Below, piece by piece: positions 50,004-59,274 of a stretch of 64,000 nucleotides of DNA (its first letter is position 1; every line of letters begins with the position of its first letter). The DNA comes from Mycobacterium sp. MBM. GTDB lineage: Bacteria > Actinomycetota > Actinomycetes > Mycobacteriales > Mycobacteriaceae. The notes beneath the pieces were generated by a model. That model ran no database searches. It worked only from the letters and a program-made list of their open reading frames with translations, and was not told where the DNA came from. The stretch spans positions 186,001 through 250,000 of the forward strand of contig JAKJHY010000002.1 of NCBI GenBank assembly GCA_021648845.1. The letters run 5' to 3'. Made by a program: the position numbers and the translations under genes.

Positions 50004-51347
50004 CTACTCCATCACCGCGGTCAGGTCGAAATCATAGAAGGCCTCTTTGACCGACTGCATAAGGGCCTCTTTGGTATTCGGTGCGCCCGGCTCCCAGGCA
50101 GCAACCGAGATGCATACCGCACCGCCGACGGTGCCCGCCGCGACCAGCATCCGCCCGCCCATCCGCTCCAGGTCACCCGCGGTGAGACCGGGCTCCGGTG
50201 AACCCGCGACGAAGAAGTCCGCCGGGGTGCCGTCCGGGCGATTGACCTGCTCGGGCAGAGCGCCGCTGTTCGACGATCCGATGGGCTTTCCCACTTTGAG
50301 AACCAGCTTCTCCAGCCGGCGCAGCAGGAACTTCGGCGAGTACGGCACCAGCGGCAGCGGGGCCAGGATCCGTTCTCGGGTGTCCGCCAGTTCGTTGAGC
50401 GCCGCCTTGATACCCGCCCGGATCTCGCGGAGATCACCGCTCGCCCGCCGCCCGTCCGCCAGCACGGTGATGGTGTTGAGCGCATTGGCGCGGGTGTCCC
50501 CGGCGACGCGTTCGCTGACCGGCAGCGACAGCATCGCCCTGCCGTCGGCGTCGACCCGGCCGATGATGGTGCCGATGCGCGCGGCGATCCCGGCCAGCAG
50601 CACATTGTTGGAGCCGCCGAGCGCCGCGGCCCGGGCCTCCCACTCACCTTGGTCGACGCGCACCGCGATGGTCGGCAGATGAATCGCACGCTGGGGGAAG
50701 TGCACCGCCGAGGCCGGGGCCGCCGCCTTGGCCGACTCCGACAGGGCGGCGGACTGCTCACGCGCGATCCGGGCCGCACCCAGCACCGCGGCCGGCACCT
50801 CGGCCAGCGCGCGCGCCGTGGTGCGGGCGTCCGCCCGCAGTGCCTGGGCGCGGGTGCGGGCCCGCGGACGCGGATACCGGAGATCTCTGCCGGTTCCGTT
50901 CACGGCGTGGGTGATGGATTCGATCAACGCGCCGGCATCGGCCACGGTGTGCGATACCACCAGGGTGACGACGGCACCGCCCTCTACGAGCGGCTGCACG
51001 CCGATATGCCAGGGCGGGCCGTGCTCCGGGTCCACCGGTACCTCGGCCCGTTCGTTGACGAAGTCCCAGACCTCGTCGCGCCGCCGTTCGGCGGCGGAGA
51101 TGTCGATACCGCCCGGCTCGCCCGCGGACACCCAATGGTGGCGGCCGAACGGGATCACCGAGCGTTCGACGAGGCGGCCCAACAGACCGTCGGCGAGGTT
51201 GCGGTGGAAGCGCCGCAGCCCGTCCAGGTCCACGCCGCGCTCGTAGATCCAGGTGTATTGGATCACCGGTCCGCGCCGAAGCGCTCGTAAACCCAGATAG
51301 GACCCCTGGTCCATATACGCCAGGGTGTTGTCAGCTGGGTACGTCAT
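50004..51347 (-). CDS. condensation-fold (PapA/WS-DGAT-like) acyltransferase, paralogue 1
   Basis: A 447-aa protein of the chloramphenicol-acetyltransferase superfamily. VVSHTVADAGA near residue 150 gives the HxxxD active site (His-Thr-Val-Ala-Asp), with the first His of HHxxxDG replaced by Ser and the final Gly by Ala. The C-terminal PLPLVPYSPKFLLRR and SNSGALPEQVNRPDGTPADFF regions resemble wax-ester/diacylglycerol acyltransferases. It may acylate a lipid alcohol using acyl-CoA. ATG 51347 (MTYPADNTLAYMD) has AGAGG upstream. It is paralogous to the gene at 53143-54483 over its whole length. Confidence 0.78.
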   Translation of the reverse strand: MTYPADNTLAYMDQGSYLGLRALRRGPVIQYTWIYERGVDLDGLRRFHRNLADGLLGRLVERSVIPFGRHHWVSAGEPGGIDISAAERRRDEVWDFVNERAEVPVDPEHGPPWHIGVQPLVEGGAVVTLVVSHTVADAGALIESITHAVNGTGRDLRYPRPRARTRAQALRADARTTARALAEVPAAVLGAARIAREQSAALSESAKAAAPASAVHFPQRAIHLPTIAVRVDQGEWEARAAALGGSNNVLLAGIAARIGTIIGRVDADGRAMLSLPVSERVAGDTRANALNTITVLADGRRASGDLREIRAGIKAALNELADTRERILAPLPLVPYSPKFLLRRLEKLVLKVGKPIGSSNSGALPEQVNRPDGTPADFFVAGSPEPGLTAGDLERMGGRMLVAAGTVGGAVCISVAAWEPGAPNTKEALMQSVKEAFYDFDLTAVME

Positions 51348-51939
51348 ATGCCGGGCCTCTCTTGTCGCGGAGTGCCGGATGCGCGGCCCCCGTACACCGG
51401 ATCGGCGTAGCGAACAAATTTTAACGGACAAGTCAATATTTGTGGCGGCAATCTGTGGAACGGCAACGACCATAACCCGCACATGCCGTCGGCGCGTGGC
51501 TACCGGCGGTCGGGCGCGGGCGCCGGGCCACGCGGGCCGGCCACCTGCCCAACTCGTCAAAATTCACCGAATGCCCTTTTTCGCAAATGATCTCGACAGG
51601 AACGTTCGCATCGCAGCCCAGGTGCGTGAGCGTCGGCGGCCGGCCGGAGGGCAGATGCGTGCGACCCATCCGAACACCGCCCACTCCACCGGCGGGAAGT
51701 TCGCGCTCGCCCGGGTGAGCACGCTCTGCTGGCGTTCATGCTGACCCGTTGCGCGGCAGGGCCGCTTTTTCAGCAAACCGCGGCGGGCCGCCGACCAAAA
51801 ATCACGATCGACAGTGGGCCGGGCAGCACTGTCATGCAGATCACTCCGATGCTGGGTTGTTGCGCCCATACCGAGGCGTTACATCTGAGTATAGAGATCG
51901 TTACTCAGACTGTCGGCAATGAGATACAAGGAGCGCACA
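51348..51939. other. long intergenic region upstream of acyltransferase and thiolase
   Basis: About 590 bases between divergent genes, with AT-rich stretches near 51415-51440 and no convincing coding sequence in any frame. It holds the thiolase promoter/operator at its right end (51884-51909) and presumably the acyltransferase promoter at its left. No small RNA was recognised. Confidence 0.5.
51884..51909 (+). promoter_or_regulatory. palindromic operator candidate upstream of thiolase
   Basis: TCTGAGTA (51884-51891) and TACTCAGA (51902-51909) are perfect eight-base inverted arms with a 10-base spacer containing TATAGA as a possible -10. It ends 30 bases before the thiolase ATG. TetR-type repressors bind such sites; none is adjacent. 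Confidence 0.6.
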
Positions 51940-53139
51940 ATGTCAGGATTTTCGGGTCGGGACGCCGTCATCGTCGGTGCTGTCCGGACACCGGTCGGCA
52001 AGGGCAAGACCAACGGTGCACTGCACGAGGTGCTGCCGGCGGACCTGCTGGCCCACAGTCTGCGTGAGCTGATCGCGCGCACCGGGGTGGATCCGGTCGA
52101 GATCGACGATGTCATCGCGGGCGCGGTGACACAGGTGGGTGACCAGTCGGTCAACATCGCCCGCAACGCGCTGCTGGGCGCCGGGTTCCCCGAATCCGTG
52201 CCCGGCACCACCGTCGACCGTCAGTGTGGCAGCAGTCAGCAGGCCATCAGCTTCGCCGCCCAGGGCGTGCTGGCGGGCGCTTATGACATCGTGATCGCCG
52301 CCGGCGTGGAATCCATGTCGCGGGTACCGATGGGCTCCTCGGTACTTCCCGGCAGCGACCCGTTCGGCGCCGACATGGCCGCCCGATACCCTGAAGGCCT
52401 TGTCCCACAAGGCATCAGCGCAGAACTCATCGCCGCCAAATGGCAGCTGTCGCGCGCCCAACTCGACGAGTTCTCCGCGGGCAGCCACGAGAAGGCGGCG
52501 GCCGCCACCAAGGCCGGACTCTTCGAGGCCGAACTCGCGCCGATCGCCGGGCTGAGCGCCGACGAGACCATCCGGCCCGGGACGACGGTGCAGACCCTTG
52601 CCGGCCTGCGCCCGGCGTTCTACAACGAGGCCTACGCCGCGCGCTTCCCGCAGATCAAATGGGAGATCACCCCGGGCAACTCCTCGCCGCTGTCCGATGG
52701 CAGCGCCGCGGTGATGATCACCAGCGGCGAGACCGCCACGCGACTGGGCCTGCGCCCGCTGGCGCGCATCCACACCACCACCGTCGTGGGATCCGACCCG
52801 CTCTACATGCTGACCGGTGTCATCCCGGCCACCGAGAAGGTGCTGCGCCGCGCCGGGCTGACGCTGGCCGATATCGACCTGTTCGAGGTCAACGAGGCGT
52901 TTGCACCGGTGGTGCTGAGCTGGGCCGATGAGGTTGGAGCGGGCCACCGGGGCGATCTTCTCGCCAAGGTGAACGTGCACGGCGGCGCCATCGCCATCGG
53001 CCATCCACTCGGGGCCAGCGGTGCGCGCATCATGACCACCCTGGTCAACGCACTGCAGCACCGTGGCGCCCGCTACGGCCTGCAGACGATGTGCGAGGGC
53101 GGCGGCATGGCCAACGCCACCATCATCGAACGGCTGTAG
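51940..53139 (+). CDS. acetyl-CoA acetyltransferase / 3-ketoacyl-CoA thiolase
   Basis: A 399-aa thiolase. Nucleophile Cys is in VDRQCGSSQQAI (about residue 90), His in NVHGGAIAIGHPLGASGAR (about 352) and the second Cys in TMCEGGGMAN (about 384), so it should be active. The start ATG 51940 has AAGGAG six bases upstream. It may degrade (release acetyl-CoA) or form acetoacetyl-CoA. It is convergent with the second acyltransferase three bases away. Which of the several mycobacterial FadA genes it corresponds to cannot be told here. Confidence 0.93.
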   Translation: MSGFSGRDAVIVGAVRTPVGKGKTNGALHEVLPADLLAHSLRELIARTGVDPVEIDDVIAGAVTQVGDQSVNIARNALLGAGFPESVPGTTVDRQCGSSQQAISFAAQGVLAGAYDIVIAAGVESMSRVPMGSSVLPGSDPFGADMAARYPEGLVPQGISAELIAAKWQLSRAQLDEFSAGSHEKAAAATKAGLFEAELAPIAGLSADETIRPGTTVQTLAGLRPAFYNEAYAARFPQIKWEITPGNSSPLSDGSAAVMITSGETATRLGLRPLARIHTTTVVGSDPLYMLTGVIPATEKVLRRAGLTLADIDLFEVNEAFAPVVLSWADEVGAGHRGDLLAKVNVHGGAIAIGHPLGASGARIMTTLVNALQHRGARYGLQTMCEGGGMANATIIERL

Positions 53140-53142
53140 CGC

Positions 53143-54483
53143 TCACCACTGGATCGTCGGTGCCAGCCCGAAATCGGCGAAGGCCAATGCGACGGCATCG
53201 GCCAGGGCCGGCGCCGAGTTCGGGCCGCCGACCTTCCAGGACGCGATGCTGATCGCCACGGTGCCGTTCGAGATCGTGACGCCGAGCGCCAGATGTCCAC
53301 CGCGGCGCGCGAAAGCGGCTTCGGTGACCCCGTTCTCGATCATCCGGCCGATGAAGAAGTCCGCCTCGGTGCCGTCGATGCGGGTCAGCGCAGGCGGCAT
53401 GTCACCGGCATTGGAGCAGCCGATCGGCTGCCCCTCTTGCAGCACAGCCTTTTCCACCGTCGCCATCAGGAACTTGGGCACGAACGGGATCAGCGGCAGC
53501 GGCGCCATGATCGCGTCCCGGTTCGCCGTCATCTCGACGAGGGCGTCCTTGACGGCCTTGCGCAACGGCCCCAGATCGGACACCACCGTGTTCGGATCGA
53601 CCGTCACCGTGATGACGTTCAGCGCGTTGCCGCGGGTGTCGCCGTCGGTACGCTCGCTCACCGGAAAGGTCAGCATCACCATGCCGTCATCGTCGACTCG
53701 GCCCAGGGCATGACCGAGCCGGGCCGCCAGCGCGGCGACGAAGGCGTTGCGGGTGCCGCTGAGTTCGGCGACCTTCTTGTCGAAGCTGTCGACATCGATA
53801 CTGGCGGCCACCATGGGCACCGTGACCGGTACGTCCGGGCCGGCCACCGTCTTCTTCGTCCTGCGTTTCGGCGTGGGATTCGCCGCGGCCTGCTGGCGTT
53901 GTAGCCGTACCGTCCCGATCAGCGCGGACGGGATGCCGGGCAGCAGGCGGGCGGTGGTGCCGAGGTCCTCGCGCAGCGCCCGGCCGAAGCTCCGGGATCC
54001 CGGGTCCGGGTAGCCGAGGTCCCAGCCGTGGCCCTGCACGGCGGACACGATCGACAGCGTCGAGGCGGCACCGTCGGCGATGGTGTGCGAGAACACCAGC
54101 GACACCGCAGAACCGCCGCCGACCAACGGCTGCACGGCAAGGTGCCAGGCCGGGCCGGTTTCCGGATCTACCGGGATCTTGGCTCGCTCGTTGGCCCAGT
54201 CCCAGACCTGCGAACGGGCGCGTTCGGTGGCGCTCACGGCGATGCCGCCCGAGCGCGCGCCGGACACCCATCGGGGCCTGCCGAACGGCAGCGGCGACCG
54301 CTCTATCCGACGGCCGAGCAAGGTGTTCTCCAGGTTGCGGTGGAAACGGCGCAGGCCGTCCATGTCGACTCCGCGGTCATAGATCCACACCGACTGTCCG
54401 ACCGGCCCGCGGCGCAGCGCGCGCAATGCGATATAGGACGCATGGTCCATATAGTCGACCGTGTTCGGCGCCACTACCGCCAA
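53143..54483 (-). CDS. condensation-fold acyltransferase, paralogue 2
   Basis: A 446-aa paralogue of the gene at 50004-51347, with identical layout: DYMDHASYIALRALRRGPV at the start, LVFSHTIADGAAS (HxxxDG) near 150, PLPLIPFVPKFLM and SNAGDMPPALTRIDGTEADFF. The start is set at TTG 54483, since MAVVAPNTVDYMD then aligns residue for residue with MTYPADNTLAYMD of the paralogue. The GTG at 54474 is an alternative. The substrate is unknown; the fold suggests an acyl-CoA-dependent transferase on lipids. Confidence 0.76.
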   Translation of the reverse strand: MAVVAPNTVDYMDHASYIALRALRRGPVGQSVWIYDRGVDMDGLRRFHRNLENTLLGRRIERSPLPFGRPRWVSGARSGGIAVSATERARSQVWDWANERAKIPVDPETGPAWHLAVQPLVGGGSAVSLVFSHTIADGAASTLSIVSAVQGHGWDLGYPDPGSRSFGRALREDLGTTARLLPGIPSALIGTVRLQRQQAAANPTPKRRTKKTVAGPDVPVTVPMVAASIDVDSFDKKVAELSGTRNAFVAALAARLGHALGRVDDDGMVMLTFPVSERTDGDTRGNALNVITVTVDPNTVVSDLGPLRKAVKDALVEMTANRDAIMAPLPLIPFVPKFLMATVEKAVLQEGQPIGCSNAGDMPPALTRIDGTEADFFIGRMIENGVTEAAFARRGGHLALGVTISNGTVAISIASWKVGGPNSAPALADAVALAFADFGLAPTIQW

Positions 54484-54581
54484 GACAAACCCCCGAAGCC
54501 CGATGTATCGGGGGTGAGAGTACGTCCAGCTATGCGTCGCCGTGCGGGTTTGGCAAAGCCGTGACGCAGCTCGCACCCGCG

Positions 54582-55043
54582 CTACGTGCGGACGAGCTCG
54601 AACAGCGGGATGGCGCGCGCGGTCTTGGACTGGTACTCGGCGAACACCGGCGCCAGCGCGACGATCTTCGGGTACATCGCGTCACGCTCGTCGTCGGGTA
54701 GTTCCCTGGCGGTGACGTCGTAGGCCTCGGTGCCGATCTCGATATGCGCCCTCGAGTTGGCCCGCAGATTGTGCACCCAGGCCGGATGCTTGGGCGCGCC
54801 CGCATAGGAGCCGACGATCAGGACCTTGCCGTCGATCTCCAGATACGCCAACGGCGACAGCCGCGGCTGCCCGGACTTGGCGCCGACGGTGTGCAGCAAC
54901 AACAGGGTCCCGCCTTCGAACGGTCCGCCGACCTTGCCGGCGTTGGCGCGGAATTCCTCGACGATCTGGCGGTTGAACTCGTCGAGCGCCGCGGTGTCGG
55001 CGAGGAGCGCGTCCTTGTCTACATCATCCTGGGATTCGGTCAT
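54582..55043 (-). CDS. deazaflavin-dependent nitroreductase-family protein (Ddn-like)
   Basis: A 153-aa split beta-barrel protein with the Ddn/FDOR features GTLLLLHTVGAKSGQPRLSPLAYLE and GAPKHPAWVHNLRANSRAHIEIG. The family uses coenzyme F420H2 to reduce quinones and, in M. tuberculosis Ddn, nitroimidazole drugs. ATG 55043 is taken since the protein MTESQDDVDKD aligns with family starts. It follows the DUF4436 gene by seven bases. The actual substrate is unknown. Confidence 0.9.
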   Translation of the reverse strand: MTESQDDVDKDALLADTAALDEFNRQIVEEFRANAGKVGGPFEGGTLLLLHTVGAKSGQPRLSPLAYLEIDGKVLIVGSYAGAPKHPAWVHNLRANSRAHIEIGTEAYDVTARELPDDERDAMYPKIVALAPVFAEYQSKTARAIPLFELVRT

Positions 55044-55050
55044 GACAGCG

Positions 55051-55914
55051 TCAGCCGTTGCGGTCCGCCGAATATTCCGGTCGGGTCTGCCGCCACCAGG
55101 CGGCAATGTAGAGCACCATCGCCGCGGCCAGCGAGACCAGCACCCAGACCACGACCGCGAGGTCGATCCAGGCGCCCGCGGGCGGGGCACCGGGCAGCAC
55201 GTTGCGCAGCGGCACCACGGCGAACAGCATCGCCGCGAACCAGGTGATGAACGGTGGTTGTAGCTTGCGTCGGCCGGTCACCGTCTCCACGGCGACGAAC
55301 AGCGCCGCGGCGGGCAGGGCGAGCAACACCAGCAGGATTCCCGTGATCAGCACCAGCGCTTCACGGGTGCGGTGCATCTCCAGTTGTATGCCGGGCATAC
55401 CTTCGGGCAGCATCTCGGCCCGGCTCTCGACGGTCCACCCGTTGATGGAGCCACCGACGACGATGGGTGCCGATACCCGCCGCAGTGGCGTACCGGCGAA
55501 CAGCTCGACCCCGATCCGGTCGGTGACATAGCGGTCGAAGGGCCAATCATCGGGGTCGCCGATGGCTGCGAACGACATCGTATCCTCGTTGCCGACGAGG
55601 TCGTCGTGCACGAAGATCAGTGCACCGGACTGCGTCCAGGAGCTCAGCCGGACCGTGAACTGTGTTGGCTGCGAGCGTAACTCGGCACCGGGGTGCACCA
55701 GGACATCGACGTCAAGGCGGTTTTGCACGGCATCCATCTGCCGCAACCGCACGATGACGGCGGTGTCGCCGGTCACCGACTCTTCGGGAAAGGCGAACTG
55801 CTGCGGTGTCTGCTCCAGCACACCGTAGCCGATCAGCGAGGCGACGTACGCCGCGATCACGACGACCACCGAGGTCAGCACGGTGGCGCGACGGGACGCA
55901 CGGGCAAGCGGCAC
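55051..55914 (-). CDS. DUF4436 family membrane protein
   Basis: A 287-aa membrane protein. It has an N-terminal helix (about 11-30, TVLTSVVVVIAAYVASLIGYGV) and an extracytoplasmic domain of about 150 residues (AVIVRLRQMDAVQNRLDVDVLVHPGAEL, DDWPFDRYVTDRI). Three C-terminal helices follow (LVLITGILLVLLALPAAALFVAV, FITWFAAMLFAVVPL, WIDLAVVVWVLVSLAAAMVLY). This is the layout of DUF4436. Function unknown. GTG 55914 is the start. It lies between aspS and the Ddn-like gene on the same strand. Confidence 0.85.
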   Translation of the reverse strand: MPLARASRRATVLTSVVVVIAAYVASLIGYGVLEQTPQQFAFPEESVTGDTAVIVRLRQMDAVQNRLDVDVLVHPGAELRSQPTQFTVRLSSWTQSGALIFVHDDLVGNEDTMSFAAIGDPDDWPFDRYVTDRIGVELFAGTPLRRVSAPIVVGGSINGWTVESRAEMLPEGMPGIQLEMHRTREALVLITGILLVLLALPAAALFVAVETVTGRRKLQPPFITWFAAMLFAVVPLRNVLPGAPPAGAWIDLAVVVWVLVSLAAAMVLYIAAWWRQTRPEYSADRNG

Positions 55915-55965
55915 GCGCGGATCGTAACCTCACCCGCACGGCGCCGGGGGCCGATTGGTCCGGGG

Positions 55966-57732
55966 CTATTTGGCCTCGGGTTTGGCGTCGATACCGGCTT
56001 CCTTGCGCTGCTGCGCGGTGATCGGCGCGGGTGCCTCGGTCAGCGGGTCCACCCCACCACCGGACTTCGGGAACGCGATAACCTCGCGAATCGAGTCCAC
56101 CCCGGCCAGCAGTGCCACGATGCGATCCCAGCCGAACGCGATACCGCCGTGCGGCGGCGCACCAAAGGTGAAGGCGTCCAACAGGAATCCGAACTTGTCC
56201 CGGGCTTCCTCGTGGTCGATGCCCATCATCGCGAACACCCGCTCCTGGACATCGCGGCGATGGATACGGATCGACCCGCCACCGATCTCGTTGCCGTTGC
56301 ACACGATGTCGTAGGCGTTGGCCAGCGCCGAGCCGGGATCGGTGTCGAAGGTCGCCTCCGACTCCGGCATCGGCGAGGTGAACGCGTGGTGCACCGCGGT
56401 CCAGTTGCCCGAACCCACGGCGACGTCGCCGGCCGCCGTCGCCTCGTCGGCCGGCTCGAACAGCGGCCATTTCACGATCCAGGTGAACGCCCACGCATTC
56501 GGATCGATGAGATCCAAGCGCTTGGCGATCTCGATGCGTGTCGCGCCGAGCAGGGCCCGGGCCCCCTTGGGGGTACCGGCGGCGAAGAACACGCAGTCAC
56601 CCGGCGCGGCGCCGACATGGGCGGCCAACCCCGCGCGTTCGGAGTCGGACAGGTTCTTGGCGACCGGGCCACTCAGTTCGCCGTCCGCGCCGATCAGCAC
56701 ATATGCCAGACCCTTGTGCCCGCGCTGTTTGGCGAACTCCTGCCAGCCGTCCAGTGTGCGGCGGGGCTGCGACGCGCCACCGGCCATCACCACGGCACCG
56801 ACATAGGGCGCCTGGAACACCCGGAACGGAGTGTCCTTGAAGTACTCGGTGCACTCGACGAGTTCGACCGCGAATCGCAGATCGGGCTTGTCGGTGCCGA
56901 ATCGGCCCATCGCCTCCTCGTAACACATCCGCGGGATGGGGGTCGGCAGGTCATGGCCGATGGTGCCCCACACCGCCCGCAGCACGTCTTCGGCGACCGC
57001 GATGACATCGTCGGCGTCGACGAAGCTCATCTCCATGTCCAGCTGGGTGAACTCGGGCTGGCGGTCGGCGCGGAAATCCTCGTCGCGGTAGCAGCGCGCG
57101 ATCTGGTAGTAGCGTTCCATACCCGCCACCATCAGCAACTGCTTGAACAGCTGCGGGCTCTGCGGCAGCGCGTAAAAGCTCCCGGGCTGCAGCCGCGCGG
57201 GCACCAGGAAGTCTCGGGCGCCCTCCGGCGTCGAGCGGGTCAGTGTCGGGGTCTCGATCTCGACGAAGTCGAGATCGGCCAGCACTCCGCGGGCGGCGGC
57301 ATTGACCTTGGAACGCAGCCGGATTGCGTTGCCGGGACCCTCGCGGCGCAGATCCAGATAGCGGTATCTGAGGCGCGCCTCCTCGCCCGCGGTCTCGTCG
57401 AGCTGGAACGGCAACGGGGCGCTCTCCCCCAGCACCGTCAGCTCGGTGGCGTTGACCTCGATCTCCCCGGTCGCGATCTCGGTGTTGGCGTTGCCCTCCG
57501 GACGCACCTCGACGACCCCGGTCACCGCGACGCAGAACTCGGCACGCAACCGGTGCGCCTGCTCCAGCACGGCGGCGTCCCGAAAGACGACCTGCGAGGT
57601 CCCGGATGCGTCGCGCAGGTCGATGAAGATGACACCACCGTGGTCGCGACGGCGCGCCACCCAGCCCGCCAGGGTCACCGTCTGAGCGGCGTCGGTGGAC
57701 CGCAGCGATCCGGCGGGGTGGGTGCGCAGCAC
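55966..57732 (-). CDS. aspS: aspartyl-tRNA synthetase
   Basis: A 588-aa class IIb synthetase: N-terminal OB-fold anticodon domain ([23 protein letters not shown]), motif 2 [30 protein letters not shown] (in segments), the GAD insertion domain (about 290-420) and motif 3 [15 protein letters not shown]. The bacterial length suggests it may be non-discriminating (Asp and Asn) as in M. tuberculosis; this is inference. GTG 57732 has AGGAG five bases upstream. A TAGACT -10 lies at 57774-57769. Confidence 0.98.
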   Translation of the reverse strand: MLRTHPAGSLRSTDAAQTVTLAGWVARRRDHGGVIFIDLRDASGTSQVVFRDAAVLEQAHRLRAEFCVAVTGVVEVRPEGNANTEIATGEIEVNATELTVLGESAPLPFQLDETAGEEARLRYRYLDLRREGPGNAIRLRSKVNAAARGVLADLDFVEIETPTLTRSTPEGARDFLVPARLQPGSFYALPQSPQLFKQLLMVAGMERYYQIARCYRDEDFRADRQPEFTQLDMEMSFVDADDVIAVAEDVLRAVWGTIGHDLPTPIPRMCYEEAMGRFGTDKPDLRFAVELVECTEYFKDTPFRVFQAPYVGAVVMAGGASQPRRTLDGWQEFAKQRGHKGLAYVLIGADGELSGPVAKNLSDSERAGLAAHVGAAPGDCVFFAAGTPKGARALLGATRIEIAKRLDLIDPNAWAFTWIVKWPLFEPADEATAAGDVAVGSGNWTAVHHAFTSPMPESEATFDTDPGSALANAYDIVCNGNEIGGGSIRIHRRDVQERVFAMMGIDHEEARDKFGFLLDAFTFGAPPHGGIAFGWDRIVALLAGVDSIREVIAFPKSGGGVDPLTEAPAPITAQQRKEAGIDAKPEAK

Positions 57733-57768
57733 GAAAACTCCTCATGAAGATGGGTGAGACGACAGCAC

Positions 57769-57774
57769 AGTCTA
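57769..57774 (-). promoter_or_regulatory. candidate -10 (TAGACT) for aspS
   Basis: On the minus strand TAGACT (57774 to 57769) fits TANNNT and would give a leader of about 30 bases containing the AGGAG site before GTG 57732. Confidence 0.45.
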
Positions 57775-57828
57775 GTGGGGTGCCCGCGCACACCAGCGAC
57801 CGCAGTCCACGGCTGGTGATGGGCCGGT

Positions 57829-57834
57829 TAGGGT
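57829..57834 (+). promoter_or_regulatory. candidate -10 (TAGGGT) for leaderless SRPBCC gene
   Basis: TAGGGT (TANNNT) ends six bases before GTG 57841, and there is no ribosome site upstream of that codon. Confidence 0.5.
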
Positions 57835-57840
57835 CCAGGG

Positions 57841-58341
57841 GTGACGAAAATGTACCCGTGTGAGCGCGTCGATCTGGATTTCATCTCCGATGCCCCGTTC
57901 CGCTTCGTCAGCACGGTCGACTTGGCCATCACCCCCGAGCAGCTGTTCGAGGTGCTCTCGGACGCCGGCTCGTGGCCGCAGTGGGCCAGCGTCATCACCG
58001 ATGTGCGCTGGACCAGCCCGCAGCCCTATGACATCGGCACCACCCGCACCGTCACGATGCGCGGCGGAATCGTCGGCGACGAGGAGTTCCTGGCCTGGGA
58101 ACCGTACAGCCACATGGCCTTTCGCTTCAACGAAGCGTCCACCACCAGCATCGCCGCATTCGCCGAGGACTACTGGATCGTGCCGGATGCGCAGGGTTGC
58201 CACCTGACCTGGGTGATGGCGATGAAGCCGAACGGCACCCTCGCCCGGCTGGGCATGACGGCGGGAAAACCGGTGATGGCCTGGATGTTCCAGCGGTTTT
58301 TGAACAATCTTCGTCGCTACACCGACGAGCGGTACCGCTAG
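57841..58341 (+). CDS. SRPBCC (START-like) domain protein
   Basis: A 166-aa single-domain protein with the polyketide-cyclase/START-like pattern: STVDLAITPEQLFEVLSDAGSWPQWASVITDVRW near the start, ending with a long helix (LGMTAGKPVMAWMFQRFLNNLRRY). The fold encloses a hydrophobic pocket for lipids or polyketides. The ligand is unknown. The GTG 57841 is favoured because TAGGGT lies six bases upstream; ATG 57850 would remove three residues. The end overlaps the convergent hydrolase by four bases. Confidence 0.83.
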   Translation: MTKMYPCERVDLDFISDAPFRFVSTVDLAITPEQLFEVLSDAGSWPQWASVITDVRWTSPQPYDIGTTRTVTMRGGIVGDEEFLAWEPYSHMAFRFNEASTTSIAAFAEDYWIVPDAQGCHLTWVMAMKPNGTLARLGMTAGKPVMAWMFQRFLNNLRRYTDERYR

Positions 58342-59201
58342 CGCCAGGCCCGGATCGCCGCGGCGAATTCGTGCGGCGCGTCGGACTGGAGGAAGTGACC
58401 CGCCCCGGCGATCAACTCCACGCGGTGGTCGGTGAAGGTCTGCTTCCACCTGGTGAGCTCGCGGTCGCCGAAGGCAATATCGCCGGTGCCCCAGATGATC
58501 AGGGTCGGCACTGCCGAGATCGTCGGCAGTGTCGAGGCCACCCCGGCCAGGAACTCCCGGCTGGCGGTGAGCTCACGCGGGAAGATCCCCGATGCGTCGC
58601 GGCGTTGCGCGCCGGCCAATGCCCGCTGATAGTGCGACATCTCCAGCGCGGAGGGCTTTCGGAGCCGGTGCCCGGCCGGCACCATCACGTTGACGAACAG
58701 GTTGAACTGCCTGATCAGCAGTCGCCCCAGCGGGCCGCCCATGAGGTGGGACATGATCTGCACGTGCAGCGCATCCGTCGGCCATCCCCAGGTGTTACCC
58801 AACACCAACCGTTCGAAGACCGCGGGCCGCCGGGCCAGCGCGGCCAGCCCGATGGGCCCGCCCCAGTCGTGCACCACCAGCGTGACTGCGCTCAGCGCCA
58901 GTTCGTCGACGAAATCGGTGATCACCTGTGCGTGTTCGACCGGCAGGTAGCCGTACCCTGGCGCCGCCTCCGACAGCCCGAACCCCGGGTAGTCGACGGC
59001 GATGCAGCGAAAGTCGTCGCGCAGGTCCTTGATCACATCGCGGTACACGAACGACCAGGTGGGGTTGCCGTGCAGGAACAGCAGGGTGGGCCCGGCGCCT
59101 TCGTCCACGTAGTGCACGGTGTGCCCACCGATGTCGACGAATCGGCTCTCGAAGGGGAACAGCTCATCGTCGACCCAGTCCGGTCGTTGTCGCACCGCCA
59201 C
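58338..59201 (-). CDS. haloalkane dehalogenase-like alpha/beta hydrolase
   Basis: About 287 aa. HGNPTWSF (about residue 44) and VVHDWGGPIG (about 110) give the halide-binding Asn and Trp and the nucleophile Asp of haloalkane dehalogenases. IIWGTGDIAFGD and GAGHFLQSDAPHEFA give the acid and His. It may therefore cleave carbon-halogen bonds, though related lipases and epoxide hydrolases look similar. The start GTG 59201 has GAGGGG six bases upstream; GTG 59225 is also open but lies inside the operator. It is behind a palindrome-controlled promoter. Confidence 0.82.
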   Translation of the reverse strand: MAVRQRPDWVDDELFPFESRFVDIGGHTVHYVDEGAGPTLLFLHGNPTWSFVYRDVIKDLRDDFRCIAVDYPGFGLSEAAPGYGYLPVEHAQVITDFVDELALSAVTLVVHDWGGPIGLAALARRPAVFERLVLGNTWGWPTDALHVQIMSHLMGGPLGRLLIRQFNLFVNVMVPAGHRLRKPSALEMSHYQRALAGAQRRDASGIFPRELTASREFLAGVASTLPTISAVPTLIIWGTGDIAFGDRELTRWKQTFTDHRVELIAGAGHFLQSDAPHEFAAAIRAWR

Positions 59202-59223
59202 CGTGTTCCCCTCTCGACAGATC

Positions 59224-59259
59224 ACTTGATATAACCAATCATGCTTGAAAATATCAAGT
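59224..59259 (-). promoter_or_regulatory. palindromic operator over the dehalogenase-like promoter
   Basis: ACTTGATAT (59224-59232) and ATATCAAGT (59251-59259) are perfect nine-base arms 18 bases apart. CTTGA/TCAAG (59244-59258) adds an inner palindrome. On the minus strand TTGATA (59257-59252) and TATATC (59233-59228) form a -35/-10 pair with an 18-base spacer, so a bound repressor would cover both. Confidence 0.7.
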
Positions 59260-59274
59260 AATACTGTCGTGGTG

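Noticed and set aside
51325..51744. 139-codon plus-strand frame in the long intergenic region.
   Set aside because: Arg/Thr/Ala-rich, no ribosome site, starts within the acyltransferase gene, no family resemblance.
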